DNA of 64,000 nucleotides, taken from assembly GCF_031157315.1 (NCBI RefSeq), contig NZ_JAVIFU010000006.1, positions 176,843-240,842 on the forward strand, read 5' to 3'. Within the stretch, counting starts at the first letter, position 1. The number at the start of each line of letters is the position of its first letter. This document shows positions 1 to 10,033 of the stretch, piece by piece. This DNA is from Paenibacillus sp. LHD-38. Its GTDB lineage: Bacteria; Bacillota; Bacilli; Paenibacillales; Paenibacillaceae. The translations under genes and the position numbers were made by a program. Below the pieces are notes generated by a model. That model saw only the letters and a list, made by a program, of their open reading frames with translations, did not search any database and was not told where the DNA came from.

Positions 1-552
1 ATCACCTCTTGGATCGTTGTAGCGTTTCTGTTCCGCTTCTTGTTTGCCGGAGGCGAATACGGCCTAATCAATTTTATTTTCTATAAGCAGCTTGGCCTAT
101 TCCATGAACCGATCAACTTTCTCTCGAATTATTGGTCAGCTATGATCGTCATTTGGTTATTTCATATTTGGAAAACAGTAGGCTGGGGCGTCGTGATTTA
201 TTTGGCAGCGCTGCAGGGCATTTCGAAGGAATATTACGAAGCGGCATCTATCGACGGCGCGAACGGCACGAGACAGTTTTGGAGCATCACGGTACCGATG
301 CTGGGACCGGTAACCGCATTCGTCATTATTAACCTGGTAAACGGCGCATTTAACTTTTTCCCGCAGGTTTACTTCATTACACGCGGCGGTCCGATGGATC
401 AGACGCAAACGCTTCCGAGCCTTATGTATTTGCAGGCATTTAAGAACTTTAACTTTGGTTATGCATCCGCGGTCGCTGTCATGATGGGAATTGCAGTGTT
501 TCTGCTGACGTATTCCCAGATGAAAAAATTCGGCAACCAGCGGTTTTTGTAG
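1..552 (+). CDS. sugar ABC transporter permease (5' end cut by window)
   Basis: The reading frame is open from base 1, so the N-terminus lies outside the window. The visible 183 residues are strongly hydrophobic with several membrane helices. They carry the EAA loop typical of MalF/UgpA-type binding-protein-dependent permeases (EAASIDGANGTRQFW, then I-x-x-P). That loop docks onto the ATPase subunit on the cytoplasmic side. It ends 12 bases before a second permease gene, the usual MalF-MalG pair. Its position before two GH66 genes suggests import of alpha-1,6-linked gluco-oligosaccharides; this is inference. No ATPase gene is visible here, consistent with the shared MsmX-type ATPase known in Bacillales. 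Confidence 0.9.
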   Translation: MTSWIVVAFLFRFLFAGGEYGLINFIFYKQLGLFHEPINFLSNYWSAMIVIWLFHIWKTVGWGVVIYLAALQGISKEYYEAASIDGANGTRQFWSITVPMLGPVTAFVIINLVNGAFNFFPQVYFITRGGPMDQTQTLPSLMYLQAFKNFNFGYASAVAVMMGIAVFLLTYSQMKKFGNQRFL

Positions 553-564
553 GAGGGGGACGCA

Positions 565-1398
565 ATGAAAACGAAATGGCATCTTCAGCTTCTGGTCTAC
601 AGCATTATCGTGCTTGGAGCATTGGCTTTCCTATTCCCCTTCGTATATATGATAATGACCAGCTTTATCAAGGGAGCGTATTCACTGCCAAGGCCTAAGG
701 AAGTATTTTCAGTGGTACCCAATCTTTACAACTATCAGCTCGTATGGGGCAAAAACAACTTTGCGAGGTACTTTCTAAACAGCTCGCTCGTTACGCTCGT
801 ATCGATGGCGGGAAGCCTGTTTCTCGGCTGCTTGACCGCATACGGCTTTGCCAGGTTCACGTTCCCGGGCAAGGAATTTCTGTTCCGAATGTTTCTGCTT
901 ACGATGATGATTCCCGGCGTGATCAACATTATTCCGCAGTTCCTGATCATCAAATCATTCGGTCTGGTTAACACGTACTGGGGCCTATGGTTGATTTATA
1001 TCGGCGGCGGCGTCGTCGGAAGCACGTTTTTTCTACGCGGCTTCTTCCAGAGCATTCCGAAGGAATACGAGGAGTCCGTGCTGATCGACGGCGGCGGCAA
1101 TTGGCGCATTTTCTGGAATATTTACCTGCCGCAATCAATGCCGGCTATCGCGACGCTTGCGGTTCTATCCTTCCAAGGGACATGGGAAGAGTATTTTACG
1201 GCGCTCGTTATTATTAAAGACGAGGCGCTGCGCACGCTGCCGGTCGCGCTGCTTATGTTTAACGACAAGTATGCAACAAACTATTCTTGGGTATTTGCAG
1301 CATCCATTATCGCGCTTATACCGACCGTGCTGCTCTATATTGTTTTCCAGAAGAGATTCGTACAGGGCGGCTTTAACGAGGGCGGAGTAAAAGGATAA
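565..1398 (+). CDS. sugar ABC transporter permease, MalG type
   Basis: This 277-residue protein has about six predicted membrane helices; the first is near residues 10-32. The EAA loop lies near residues 168-190 (KEYEESVLIDGGGNWRIFW followed by LPQSMP). The size is normal for the MalG/AraQ family. The start at 565 has the strong ribosome-binding site AGGAGGGGG about 6 bases upstream. It is the inner-membrane partner of the preceding permease and likely co-transcribed with the GH66 lipoprotein that starts 27 bases downstream. Substrate assignment to isomaltooligosaccharides or cyclic forms is by context only. Confidence 0.92.
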   Translation: MKTKWHLQLLVYSIIVLGALAFLFPFVYMIMTSFIKGAYSLPRPKEVFSVVPNLYNYQLVWGKNNFARYFLNSSLVTLVSMAGSLFLGCLTAYGFARFTFPGKEFLFRMFLLTMMIPGVINIIPQFLIIKSFGLVNTYWGLWLIYIGGGVVGSTFFLRGFFQSIPKEYEESVLIDGGGNWRIFWNIYLPQSMPAIATLAVLSFQGTWEEYFTALVIIKDEALRTLPVALLMFNDKYATNYSWVFAASIIALIPTVLLYIVFQKRFVQGGFNEGGVKG

Positions 1399-1425
1399 CT
1401 AGACGACTTGGGAAGGAAAGATGTC

Positions 1426-3207
1426 GTGATACACCAAAAAGTAAAGTCGACTGCGCTTGCAGCGATGAGCTGCCTGCTTATTTTGGCAGCAGGCTGCAGC
1501 AAAGAGAGGGAGATTGCGGCAGAATCGGTGGTCAGCCAAGGCATTATGAGCGGACTGTCCACCGACAAAGCGGCTTATCGTCCCGGCGAGAAAGTTAGCT
1601 TTAAGCTCGATTTGAGCACGGCGGAGCCGAAAGCGAAGGTCATCGTCCAGTATCGTCATCTCGGTGAGATAGTCAGCGAGCAGGAGCTAAAGGCCGAGGG
1701 CGAACAAATCGCTTGGAGCTGGACGCCTCCGCAGGAAGACGGCAAGGGTTATATGGCTGAAGTATTCTTAACGGCTAAGGGAGAGATTAAGGATCATCAG
1801 AACATAGCGGTCGATGTATCCGCCGACTGGAGCAAGTTCCCGCGATACGGTTATTTAGCCGATTTCCACAAGATGGGCGAGGAAGAATTAGCGGCCGTCA
1901 TTGAACGGCTGAATCGCTTCCACATTAACGGCATCCAATTTTATGATTGGCAATATAAGCATCATGATCCGCTAAAAATGGATGGAAACAAACCGGCTTC
2001 AGTGTGGCCGGATATTGCAAACCGCGAGGTCTCTTACGATACGATTAAAGGTTATATCGACCTCGCGCACAGCAAGAACATGATGGCGATGAACTATAAC
2101 TTGCTGTTCGGCGCCTATGAGGGCGCGGAAGCGGACGGCGTGAAGAAAGAGTGGGCGCTGTACAAGGACCCCGCGCAAACGAATCAGGATAAACATCCGC
2201 TGCCAGACAGCTGGGCCAGCGACATTATGTTGTATGACCCAAACAATACGGAGTGGCAGAACTATTTGATTAATAAAGAAATCGACGTATTTAAGCAGCT
2301 TCCGTTTGATGGCTGGCATGTCGACCAATTGGGCGATCGCGGCTCGTTGTGGAATGCCAAGGGAGAAAGCGCGAAGCTGGCGCAAGGTTACGTGTCCTTC
2401 CTGAAAGCAGCTAAGGAGAAGCTGGATGTCGACTATGTGATGAACGCGGTTGGACAGTATGGGCAGGCCTTTATGGCGCCTCAGGCTCCGCTCGAGTTCC
2501 TTTATACAGAAGTATGGGACGGGCATCCGAAGTATGGAAACCTGAAGGATATCATCGACCAGAACAGCAAATATAGCAAAAACAAGTTAAATACGGTGCT
2601 TGCAGCTTATATGAACTATGATTTGGCTAACGCGAGCGGAGAGTTTAATACGCCGGGCGTTCTGCTTACGGATGCCGTTATTTTTGCCTCGGGCGGCTCT
2701 CACTTAGAGCTAGGCGAGAACATGCTTGCCAAAGAGTATTTTCCGAATAAAAATCTTGCGATTCCAGCAGAGCTCGAGGAACAGCTTACCCGCTATTACG
2801 ACTTCCTTGTCGCGTACCAAAACATTTTGCGGGATGGACTTGAAGAAACGGAAGCCGTCGTCTCCGGCACGGGAGCAACATCCGTTAGCGCAGATCCAGA
2901 GCAAGGCAAGATCTGGTCCTTTGCGAAGCACAAGAACGGAAGCGACATCGTTCATTTCATTAATTTCTCGGATGCGAAGACAATGAATTGGAACGACAGC
3001 AAAGGTGAGCAGGCGACGCCGGCAGAGCGCGAGGATGTAGAGATTTCTATTCAAACGGACCGCGAGGCAGCCAGCATAATGTTCGCTTCGCCGGACTACT
3101 ATAACGGCTCGCCCGTTAAGCTGAGCTTTGAGCAGAAGGACGGCAAGATCACGCTTAAGCTTCCAAGCCTGAAGTACTGGGATCTTCTCATGATCGATTA
3201 CAAATAG
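1426..3207 (+). CDS. GH66 dextranase / cycloisomaltooligosaccharide glucanotransferase-like lipoprotein
   Basis: A GTG at 1426 sits 9 bases after GGAAGG and gives a signal peptide ending in the lipobox LAAGC, so the enzyme should be lipid-anchored outside the membrane. An in-frame TTG at 1408 is the longer alternative. The order is an Ig-like N-terminal domain (from about TDKAAYRPGEKVSF), then a GH66 barrel beginning FPRYGYLADF, with FYDWQYKHHD. The probable nucleophile is Asp300 in FDGWHVDQLGD and the acid/base Glu362 in LYTEVWDGHP. A C-terminal beta domain ends in YWDLLMIDYK. GH66 cleaves or cyclises alpha-1,6-glucan. The barrel is uninterrupted, unlike its giant neighbour. At about 593 residues it is short for a cyclising enzyme, so endo-dextranase activity on imported-size products is as likely. 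Confidence 0.85.
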   Translation: MIHQKVKSTALAAMSCLLILAAGCSKEREIAAESVVSQGIMSGLSTDKAAYRPGEKVSFKLDLSTAEPKAKVIVQYRHLGEIVSEQELKAEGEQIAWSWTPPQEDGKGYMAEVFLTAKGEIKDHQNIAVDVSADWSKFPRYGYLADFHKMGEEELAAVIERLNRFHINGIQFYDWQYKHHDPLKMDGNKPASVWPDIANREVSYDTIKGYIDLAHSKNMMAMNYNLLFGAYEGAEADGVKKEWALYKDPAQTNQDKHPLPDSWASDIMLYDPNNTEWQNYLINKEIDVFKQLPFDGWHVDQLGDRGSLWNAKGESAKLAQGYVSFLKAAKEKLDVDYVMNAVGQYGQAFMAPQAPLEFLYTEVWDGHPKYGNLKDIIDQNSKYSKNKLNTVLAAYMNYDLANASGEFNTPGVLLTDAVIFASGGSHLELGENMLAKEYFPNKNLAIPAELEEQLTRYYDFLVAYQNILRDGLEETEAVVSGTGATSVSADPEQGKIWSFAKHKNGSDIVHFINFSDAKTMNWNDSKGEQATPAEREDVEISIQTDREAASIMFASPDYYNGSPVKLSFEQKDGKITLKLPSLKYWDLLMIDYK

Positions 3208-3228
3208 AACAGCAAGAGATAGGCAGAC

Positions 3229-3273
3229 AAACCAGAGCGATACGAAAGGACATTTTCGTTCGCTTTGGTTTTT
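3229..3273 (+). terminator. rho-independent terminator after GH66 lipoprotein
   Basis: A long stem (AAACCAGAGCGA...CGAAA pairing with TTTCG...TCGCTTTGGTTT) is followed by a short T run. It separates the transporter/lipoprotein genes from the giant surface enzyme, suggesting the latter has its own promoter. Confidence 0.75.
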
Positions 3274-3387
3274 ATGCAAGCCTGAAAGCGCTTGCCTATT
3301 GGTTGGCATACTTACAGCTTAGATTCCGGCACCAAGAATTTAGGGATTGCGTCTACATTTTAAAACCCATTAAAAAGGAGATTTGGA

Positions 3388-6300
3388 ATGCCGAAATTTA
3401 AACGTTCATTGACGCGAAAGTTTTTTATGATGTCCTTTTCTTGTTTGATCCTGCTTGGGCCTTCGCTGTCTGCTGCTGGCACACCGTACGTCGTTCATGC
3501 TGAGGTATCCAACCAGCAGGCGGCCATTCCTGCCGAACCGATTCAGAAAATGACGATTGGCAAAGCGAGATATTCGCCGGGCGAAAAAGCGGAATTTACG
3601 CTCTCCTTCAACGAGACGGCAAATTTTGGCGGCAAGCTTGTTCTTGAATTTTATCTCGTTAATCAGTTAGCAGGAAAGGTTACCCGCGACATTACGGTGC
3701 TGCAGGGCGCGGGCTCTGACCTTACCGTATCGTGGCAGCCGCCCCAAACTGATTTCCGCGGATATGTGGTGAAGGCTTATATGGATGGCCGTTCAAACGA
3801 TTTCAAAACGGCGGCTGTCGATGTATCAAGCGATTGGACGCATTTTCCGCGCTATGGCTATACATCAGACTTTCCAAGCGAGACCGCCGAGGAGAGCGAA
3901 GCGAAGATCAAGCAGCTGTCTCAGGATTATTATTTGAACGGCTATCAGTTTTATGACTGGATGTGGCGGCATGACGTGTCCGTATACTCTCAAACGGATG
4001 CAAACGGAAAACCGCTAAAGGATGCGGACGGCAATTTTATTTCTGCTCCTTATGATGCAAGCACCTCCTACGCGGATCTGCTCGGCCGGCATCTGTACCC
4101 GATAGCGGTCAAGCAGCAGGTAGAAGCCGCTCAAAAATACGGCTCGGCCGCGATGGCTTACCAGATGAACTATGCGGCCCGGGAAAATTACGAGGATTTC
4201 GGCGTGAAACGGGAATGGGGATTATTCAATAAAAATGCAGTATTCCCGAATCCAGATCCGCTAAAATACCAGAACGGCTTTTATTTCGACTGGGTTCCTT
4301 CATCCTTGTATTTGCAGGACCCGGGCAACCCGGAGTGGCAGTCCTATATTACCGAAGAGTACAACCGCTCCGTCAATGAATTTGGATTTGACGGCATCCA
4401 CTTGGACCAATGGGGCGCTGCGGACAATGATTTCCTGTACGATTATGAAGGAAACGAACGCTTTTACTCTAGAAGCTATGACGAGCTCGTTAATGCCGTT
4501 AAGGACTCTTTAACGGTAAACAACGCGAAGAAAAACCATGTTGCGTTCAACATGGTCGGCGGCAACGCGGGGTATTCCGAGGTTCCGGATCCGGATACGA
4601 AGACGGACTTTGATTACAGCGAGCTTTGGACGGATAAAGACAATTACCGCGATATCAAGAAGGTCATCGAGGATACGAGGGCAGCAAACGGCGGCAAGGC
4701 GATGGTCATCGCAGGCTATATGAACTACAAGCAGGCGGTGGGCGATACGGTTGCGGCTGCCGATATTCCGAATGTAGCTAAGACGGTAGAATTCCTATCC
4801 CGCCTGAATAAATCGGCAGGGTGGGTAGGTGATTTCGGCAAAAAAGACGAGGACCAAATCATTTGGACAATCAACGCCGAAACGGCGGGAAGCTATGATT
4901 TGACCTTGAAATACGGACATGATAACGGCTCTGGAAGCCCGATCGGCAGATTGACCGTTAACGGACAAACCGTGGAAACGCCGGTAAATTTCGACGAGAA
5001 GACGGGCTGGGGCAATCCGATCGCAGAGAAGACGGTGCAGGCTGATCTTCAGGCAGGCGAGAACAAAATCATGCTTCAGTTAAATACGAATGACTTGTGG
5101 CTGAACGTAGACAGCCTTACCGTAGCCGGGCAAGGAATCGAGAAGGAATACGAGGCGGAATACGCCGAGCTGATCAGCTCGAAGGTGGATAAGTACGGCC
5201 ATGTCTATTTCTTTGAAACCGAAGGCGATTATGTCACGTTTCATGTGGAGGCCAAAGAAAGCGGGATTTATCCGATACAATTCGGTTACAGTGCCGGAAC
5301 AGCGAATATTACAAGGGACTTAGTCGTTAACGGGGCACTCATTCGGGAAGACGCTGCTTTTGCAAAAACAGGAAATTGGGATTCGTTCAAGAGCAGCGGC
5401 GCTTTCGAAGTTCCTCTTCAAGCAGGAGACAATACGGTCACGCTCAAGCTTAACGGCGAGACGGATACGGGAATGAAGCTTGATTATTTGCAAGCAGGCG
5501 GCGAACGCTACGAAGCCGAGAAGGCGGAATTTGGCTGGAAGCCGGCAAAAGCCGCACAAATAGAAAGGCATGAGGGCAAGGCTGCCGGCGCTTATGTAAC
5601 CCATCTTAATAATGCGCAGGATTCGGTAGAGTTCGAAGTGGATGCCGCTGAAGCGGGTATCCAAACGATTGTATTCCAATATGCGAGCGACAATTCGCCT
5701 GAAGCAGAGCTTTACGTTAACGATGTGCTGCAGCCTGCTCTAACGTTCCCGGACACGAATGGCTGGGGCATAGACGGCAAGTGGGCATGGCGCACGGCCT
5801 CGATTCCGGTAAACGCAGGAACGAATACCGTTCGGCTCGCGCTTGCCTCAAGCGGGCAATTTATGAATTTGGATGGAATGATGACGAGCAGCGATATGAT
5901 CTTGATGGACGATGCTGAGAGGGTCGAACTCTCGGGCGGCATAACCGCAGGCGGCGCAGGCAATACCGTCAAAACAGATAATCATAACGGCGCTGCGGAT
6001 AAGTCCGTGAAGGTAAAGGTGAACGCTCCATCAGCAGGCGATTATAAGCTGGGCTTATGGTACCGTTCCGGCACGGACAACACACACGCAGACATTACGG
6101 TCGGACAGACGGCATACAAGCTGGCGCTTTCGAATAATAACTGGTTTAACAATGACTGGTGGGGCTTAGCTGAAACCGAAGTCCATTTGGATGCGGGTGA
6201 GAATACGGTTACCGTTAAGCTCGATAACGAATCTACGTATATCAATTTACACGCGGTATCTTACGGCATGAAGCTGGAAGCGGAAGGCACCGAAACAAGA

Positions 6301-9300
6301 ACGAACGGTGTGACCAAGGGAGCGCAGTGGCTCGATGATTTCGGCCAAGCTGGAGACAGCCTCTCCTGGAGCAATAGCCAAACGGGCGACCAAGAGGTAC
6401 CGGTCACCATTACGTACCGTGCGGAGGAGGATTTAGCCTACGCGCTCAAGGTACACGGCATTGTGCATCCCATCGTATTTGAAGGCACATCGGGTGAATG
6501 GAAGCCGTATACGCTGAGCGTATCGCTTTTGTCTCGCGAGAACGAGTTCAAGCTGCTCCCGCTGATGAATCAAGATCATTCGATTCAGGTGGACCGCGTG
6601 AAAGTAGGAGCAGACGAGCGGGAAGCCGAGCACAGCTCGGTTCAGAAAGCAGGCTCCGCTTCCGTCGCTGCCGACAACGAGGAAATCGGCTACTTGGGCA
6701 GCTTTAAGCAAAAAGGCGATTTTTTAAAGCTGACGCTCGGTGCTGTCGCAGCAAGCAAGTCCTATGATATGAAAGTGTATTACCGCAATGCGGGCGAGGC
6801 AGCAGCTCGAAGCATTTATGTAAACGGGAAGAAAGCAGGTGCTTTTACGTTCTTAAACACGGGCGAGGAATGGTCGTTTATTACGGTACCAACCTATTTA
6901 TCGAGCAGTCAGGCCGCAAACACGGTGCTCATGAAAATGGAACAGGAGACGGAGCCGGAAGGCATTGCAATCGACCGGGTCGAGCTGGACGGCGTTGCCT
7001 ATGAAGCGGAAGCGGCAGAACTGGGCTGGGAGCCCGTCGTTGCAAAGACAGGCGGAGTAACCTATACATTAGGCAAAACCGACGATCACGGTAAAGCCGG
7101 CCAAACCGTCATTTTCAACGTAAACATGGAGCAAGCGGCCGAGGAGCTGGTCTTCAAGTATAGATCGGGTAATAATCCTGCCTTCGATATCCTTGTCGAC
7201 GGTGAAGAGGTCGCGAGTGATATTGTATTTGGCGCTACGCCCGGGGGCTGGGACGGCGGCATGGCTGACAAAGCGATCGCGGCTCCGCTCTCAGCCGGCG
7301 AGCATACCATTGCGCTCGTCGTCGCCTCGGACGGACAATATATTAATTTGGATAGTCTCGCTGCCGGAGGCGTGGAGTATGAAGCAGAGGCGGCCGAGTA
7401 TGCTCCGGCAGCCCATGGCATAAAGACGACAACCGGAACGGTGTCTGGCTTTGGCGATGAGAATGACTTCCTGACCTTTGATTTAAATCTGAAAGAAGCA
7501 AAGGAGCTGGCGCTTGAAATCAGCTATAAGAATGCAGCTGTTTCAAAGCAGTCCGCTGTAAGAGCTTTGTATATCAATGATGTAAAGCAAACGGAGCTTA
7601 ACTTTGGCTATACCGGTGATACATGGTCAACGCTAGCTGTGCCGGCGGTTAACTTGGCTGAAGGCACGAACAAAATCAAGCTTGTGCTTGAGGAAAAAGA
7701 CGACGAGGGAATTGAGCTGGATTACCTGCTTGCTGGCGACAGAAGGCTGGATGCGGAGAAAGCGGATTCGACGCCTGCTCTCGTTATTTATAAGGATTTA
7801 CTGCTTAACTTCGGCCACACGGGCGACGAAGCGGCATTCCCGATCGAGGTGGAGCAAGCCGGCGAAACCTCATTGATTTTCACATATTCAAATGAGGGCT
7901 CTACGGCGACCAAGACGTTATACATTGACGATGAGCCCGTTCTTGATGAGAAGGGCAAGCCGGTTCAAATTCATTTTACGCCAACGTCCAATCGGGATAC
8001 GTTCAACGAGGATGTATACTTTATCGTTCCTTATCTGAGCGAGGGTAAGCATACCGTCACGCTTAAGCATGAAGCGACGGATAAAGGCACGATCATCATG
8101 CGCAGCCTGACTTTAGGTTTTTTCAATGAACCGTCTGTTCGATTGATGGATGCAGCGCTTGCCGCGATGGGTGCGACGCATATTGAGCTTGGCACGGCGG
8201 AATCCATGGAAGAAGGGCCGAACATGCTGGCGCATGAATATTACCCGAATCGCAGTAAGAAGATGAAGGCTTCGCTGAAAGAGTCGATGAAGGAATATTA
8301 CAAGTTTATTACGGCCTACGAGAACCTATTGTTTGACAGCAAAGAGGATGCTGGCAGGAAGATAACCATCACGGCAGCAAACGGCTCAGAAATCAAGACG
8401 AGCAAGGATGGGGCGGCGAATACGCTTATGGCGATCGCTCGCGATAACAGCGGGAACAAGGGCTTTGAGCAGTACGATACCATTCAATTGGTTAACCTGC
8501 TTAATAATGATGAGAACTGGAGAAATGCGGCTGCCGAGCCGGAACAGCTCAAGGCGCTCAAGGTTACCTATGGACTGGGGTTAAATCAATCGGATGCTCC
8601 GAATCTTAAAGTGTATTCGGCTACTCCCGACCGGAACGGCGGGATGTTCGAGGAATTAAGTTATACATGGAACGGTACGGATCTCATCATTTCAATACCG
8701 TCCATGACCTATTGGAATATGATTATTATTGATCAGGAGGGTAACGGCTCGAAGGAGGAGATTCCGTCCTCAGTCGGAGGCTCACTGCCTAGCGGCACGA
8801 ACGAGAGAATCGTAACGGAGGCGGAGCTGACAGCCGAAGGCAAACAAGCGGCGGTTACACTTCAAGCCGGGGAGGATACAATTCTGCTGCCGGCCGATGC
8901 GATTGCGGGACTAGGTAAACGAACGCTTGAAATAACGAAAGGGACAGCGAAGCTGACCTTTCCGGCAGCGTTGCTCGCACAAGCGAAAGAGAAGGTTCCG
9001 GGAGGCCAAGCTAAGTATGTGGCTATTTCCATGAAGGAAGCAGCTGCTTCGGTGAAGCAGAAAATGACAGAAGCGCTTCAGAAGGTGAAGGGACTTGAGG
9101 CTAAAGCGGCTGGCAGCGTGTTCGCCTTCGAGATCGGGGTCATTCATTCGGAAGGAACAACCTATTTGAAGGAACACTTTAAGCAGCCTGTTAAGCTGGA
9201 TATCGAGCTCGAGCAAGGCGCGGACGCAGAGCTCGCAGGTATTTATTACTATAATGAAGGTACATCGGAATGGATGTACATGGGTGGAACCATTGCAGGC

Positions 9301-9900
9301 AGTGGTCGCTCGCTGCATGCCGCATTATCCCATTTCAGTATCTACGCACCGCTTGTTTGGAATCAAGCCTATGAGGATGTTAATGCCGCACATTGGGCAA
9401 ATCAGGCGATCAAGATGCTTACGGCAAAGCATATCGTTGGCGGAAAAGGCAACGGCAGATTCGAACCCTCCGCAGCGATAACTAGAGCGGAACTCGCAGC
9501 TTTGCTATCTCGCGCTTATGGGTTGAGTGCCTCCGCCGATGCTGGTTTTAAAGATGTGAAAGCATCGGAATGGTATGCGGAAGCAGTGAGCGCCGTATAT
9601 GAGAAGGGCTGGATGGCCGGCAAAGGAGCAGGCACATTTGCTCCGCAAGCCGCGATCACACGAGAGGAGCTGGCGGTAATCGTTGCCCGCATCTTCTCGG
9701 AGGAAGAGGCATCGCAGCAAGGAAACGGCAGCCAATCATTCACGGATGCCGCGCAGACGGCTCCTTGGGCAAAGCAAGCCGTGGAGCATGTCATTGAAAA
9801 TGGGTTTATGAATGGAATAGGCGATGGACGTTTTGCGCCAAAACGGACAACAAGCCGCGCGGAAACCGCGTTGCTGCTCTATCGGCTTTTGAAAGTATAA
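3388..9900 (+). CDS. giant S-layer-anchored GH66 enzyme with nine CBM35-like modules inserted in the catalytic domain
   Basis: This 2170-residue protein starts at ATG 3388 after AAAAAGGAG. Order: signal peptide (residues 1 to ~38); Ig-like domain (~50-150); GH66 barrel beginning HFPRYGYTSDF (~152) with FYDWMWRHD, probable nucleophile Asp340 in FDGIHLDQWG and acid/base Glu412 in DYSELWTD. The barrel is interrupted near residue 465 and resumes near 1578 (SVRLMDAALAAMG). The ~1100 residues between hold nine tandem CBM35-like beta modules, starting near 470, 586, 706, 837, 960, 1077, 1203, 1329 and 1451, most opening with a Y/L-E-A-E motif. After the GH66 C-terminal domain (to ~1790) come a linker domain and three SLH repeats (~1990-2170) that bind cell-wall polymer. 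Known cyclising GH66 enzymes carry one CBM35 in the barrel; nine is extraordinary. Likely role: glucan capture and conversion at the cell surface. Confidence 0.88.
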   Translation: MPKFKRSLTRKFFMMSFSCLILLGPSLSAAGTPYVVHAEVSNQQAAIPAEPIQKMTIGKARYSPGEKAEFTLSFNETANFGGKLVLEFYLVNQLAGKVTRDITVLQGAGSDLTVSWQPPQTDFRGYVVKAYMDGRSNDFKTAAVDVSSDWTHFPRYGYTSDFPSETAEESEAKIKQLSQDYYLNGYQFYDWMWRHDVSVYSQTDANGKPLKDADGNFISAPYDASTSYADLLGRHLYPIAVKQQVEAAQKYGSAAMAYQMNYAARENYEDFGVKREWGLFNKNAVFPNPDPLKYQNGFYFDWVPSSLYLQDPGNPEWQSYITEEYNRSVNEFGFDGIHLDQWGAADNDFLYDYEGNERFYSRSYDELVNAVKDSLTVNNAKKNHVAFNMVGGNAGYSEVPDPDTKTDFDYSELWTDKDNYRDIKKVIEDTRAANGGKAMVIAGYMNYKQAVGDTVAAADIPNVAKTVEFLSRLNKSAGWVGDFGKKDEDQIIWTINAETAGSYDLTLKYGHDNGSGSPIGRLTVNGQTVETPVNFDEKTGWGNPIAEKTVQADLQAGENKIMLQLNTNDLWLNVDSLTVAGQGIEKEYEAEYAELISSKVDKYGHVYFFETEGDYVTFHVEAKESGIYPIQFGYSAGTANITRDLVVNGALIREDAAFAKTGNWDSFKSSGAFEVPLQAGDNTVTLKLNGETDTGMKLDYLQAGGERYEAEKAEFGWKPAKAAQIERHEGKAAGAYVTHLNNAQDSVEFEVDAAEAGIQTIVFQYASDNSPEAELYVNDVLQPALTFPDTNGWGIDGKWAWRTASIPVNAGTNTVRLALASSGQFMNLDGMMTSSDMILMDDAERVELSGGITAGGAGNTVKTDNHNGAADKSVKVKVNAPSAGDYKLGLWYRSGTDNTHADITVGQTAYKLALSNNNWFNNDWWGLAETEVHLDAGENTVTVKLDNESTYINLHAVSYGMKLEAEGTETRTNGVTKGAQWLDDFGQAGDSLSWSNSQTGDQEVPVTITYRAEEDLAYALKVHGIVHPIVFEGTSGEWKPYTLSVSLLSRENEFKLLPLMNQDHSIQVDRVKVGADEREAEHSSVQKAGSASVAADNEEIGYLGSFKQKGDFLKLTLGAVAASKSYDMKVYYRNAGEAAARSIYVNGKKAGAFTFLNTGEEWSFITVPTYLSSSQAANTVLMKMEQETEPEGIAIDRVELDGVAYEAEAAELGWEPVVAKTGGVTYTLGKTDDHGKAGQTVIFNVNMEQAAEELVFKYRSGNNPAFDILVDGEEVASDIVFGATPGGWDGGMADKAIAAPLSAGEHTIALVVASDGQYINLDSLAAGGVEYEAEAAEYAPAAHGIKTTTGTVSGFGDENDFLTFDLNLKEAKELALEISYKNAAVSKQSAVRALYINDVKQTELNFGYTGDTWSTLAVPAVNLAEGTNKIKLVLEEKDDEGIELDYLLAGDRRLDAEKADSTPALVIYKDLLLNFGHTGDEAAFPIEVEQAGETSLIFTYSNEGSTATKTLYIDDEPVLDEKGKPVQIHFTPTSNRDTFNEDVYFIVPYLSEGKHTVTLKHEATDKGTIIMRSLTLGFFNEPSVRLMDAALAAMGATHIELGTAESMEEGPNMLAHEYYPNRSKKMKASLKESMKEYYKFITAYENLLFDSKEDAGRKITITAANGSEIKTSKDGAANTLMAIARDNSGNKGFEQYDTIQLVNLLNNDENWRNAAAEPEQLKALKVTYGLGLNQSDAPNLKVYSATPDRNGGMFEELSYTWNGTDLIISIPSMTYWNMIIIDQEGNGSKEEIPSSVGGSLPSGTNERIVTEAELTAEGKQAAVTLQAGEDTILLPADAIAGLGKRTLEITKGTAKLTFPAALLAQAKEKVPGGQAKYVAISMKEAAASVKQKMTEALQKVKGLEAKAAGSVFAFEIGVIHSEGTTYLKEHFKQPVKLDIELEQGADAELAGIYYYNEGTSEWMYMGGTIAGSGRSLHAALSHFSIYAPLVWNQAYEDVNAAHWANQAIKMLTAKHIVGGKGNGRFEPSAAITRAELAALLSRAYGLSASADAGFKDVKASEWYAEAVSAVYEKGWMAGKGAGTFAPQAAITREELAVIVARIFSEEEASQQGNGSQSFTDAAQTAPWAKQAVEHVIENGFMNGIGDGRFAPKRTTSRAETALLLYRLLKV

Positions 9901-9919
9901 CTAAGGTAACGGAAGTGAT

Positions 9920-9956
9920 GCAGCGCAGCCGAGTCGGCTGCGCTGCTCGGCTTTCG
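9920..9956 (+). terminator. terminator-like hairpin after giant GH66 gene
   Basis: A perfect 11-bp stem (GCAGCGCAGCC / GGCTGCGCTGC) with a 5-base loop stands 20 bases after the stop codon. The following tract is only weakly T-rich, so termination may be partial. Confidence 0.6.
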
Positions 9957-10033
9957 AATTTGCTGGGCATTCTATTTAAAACACGATAAATTAGGTAAAC
10001 TATTAGTATCTCTTCTAGCAAGGTGGGCAGCCT

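Noticed and set aside
1999..2526. 175-residue minus-strand frame inside the GH66 lipoprotein gene
   Set aside because: It is fully contained in a gene with clear GH66 motifs, has no SD and no recognisable protein features; other long antisense frames were dropped for the same reason.
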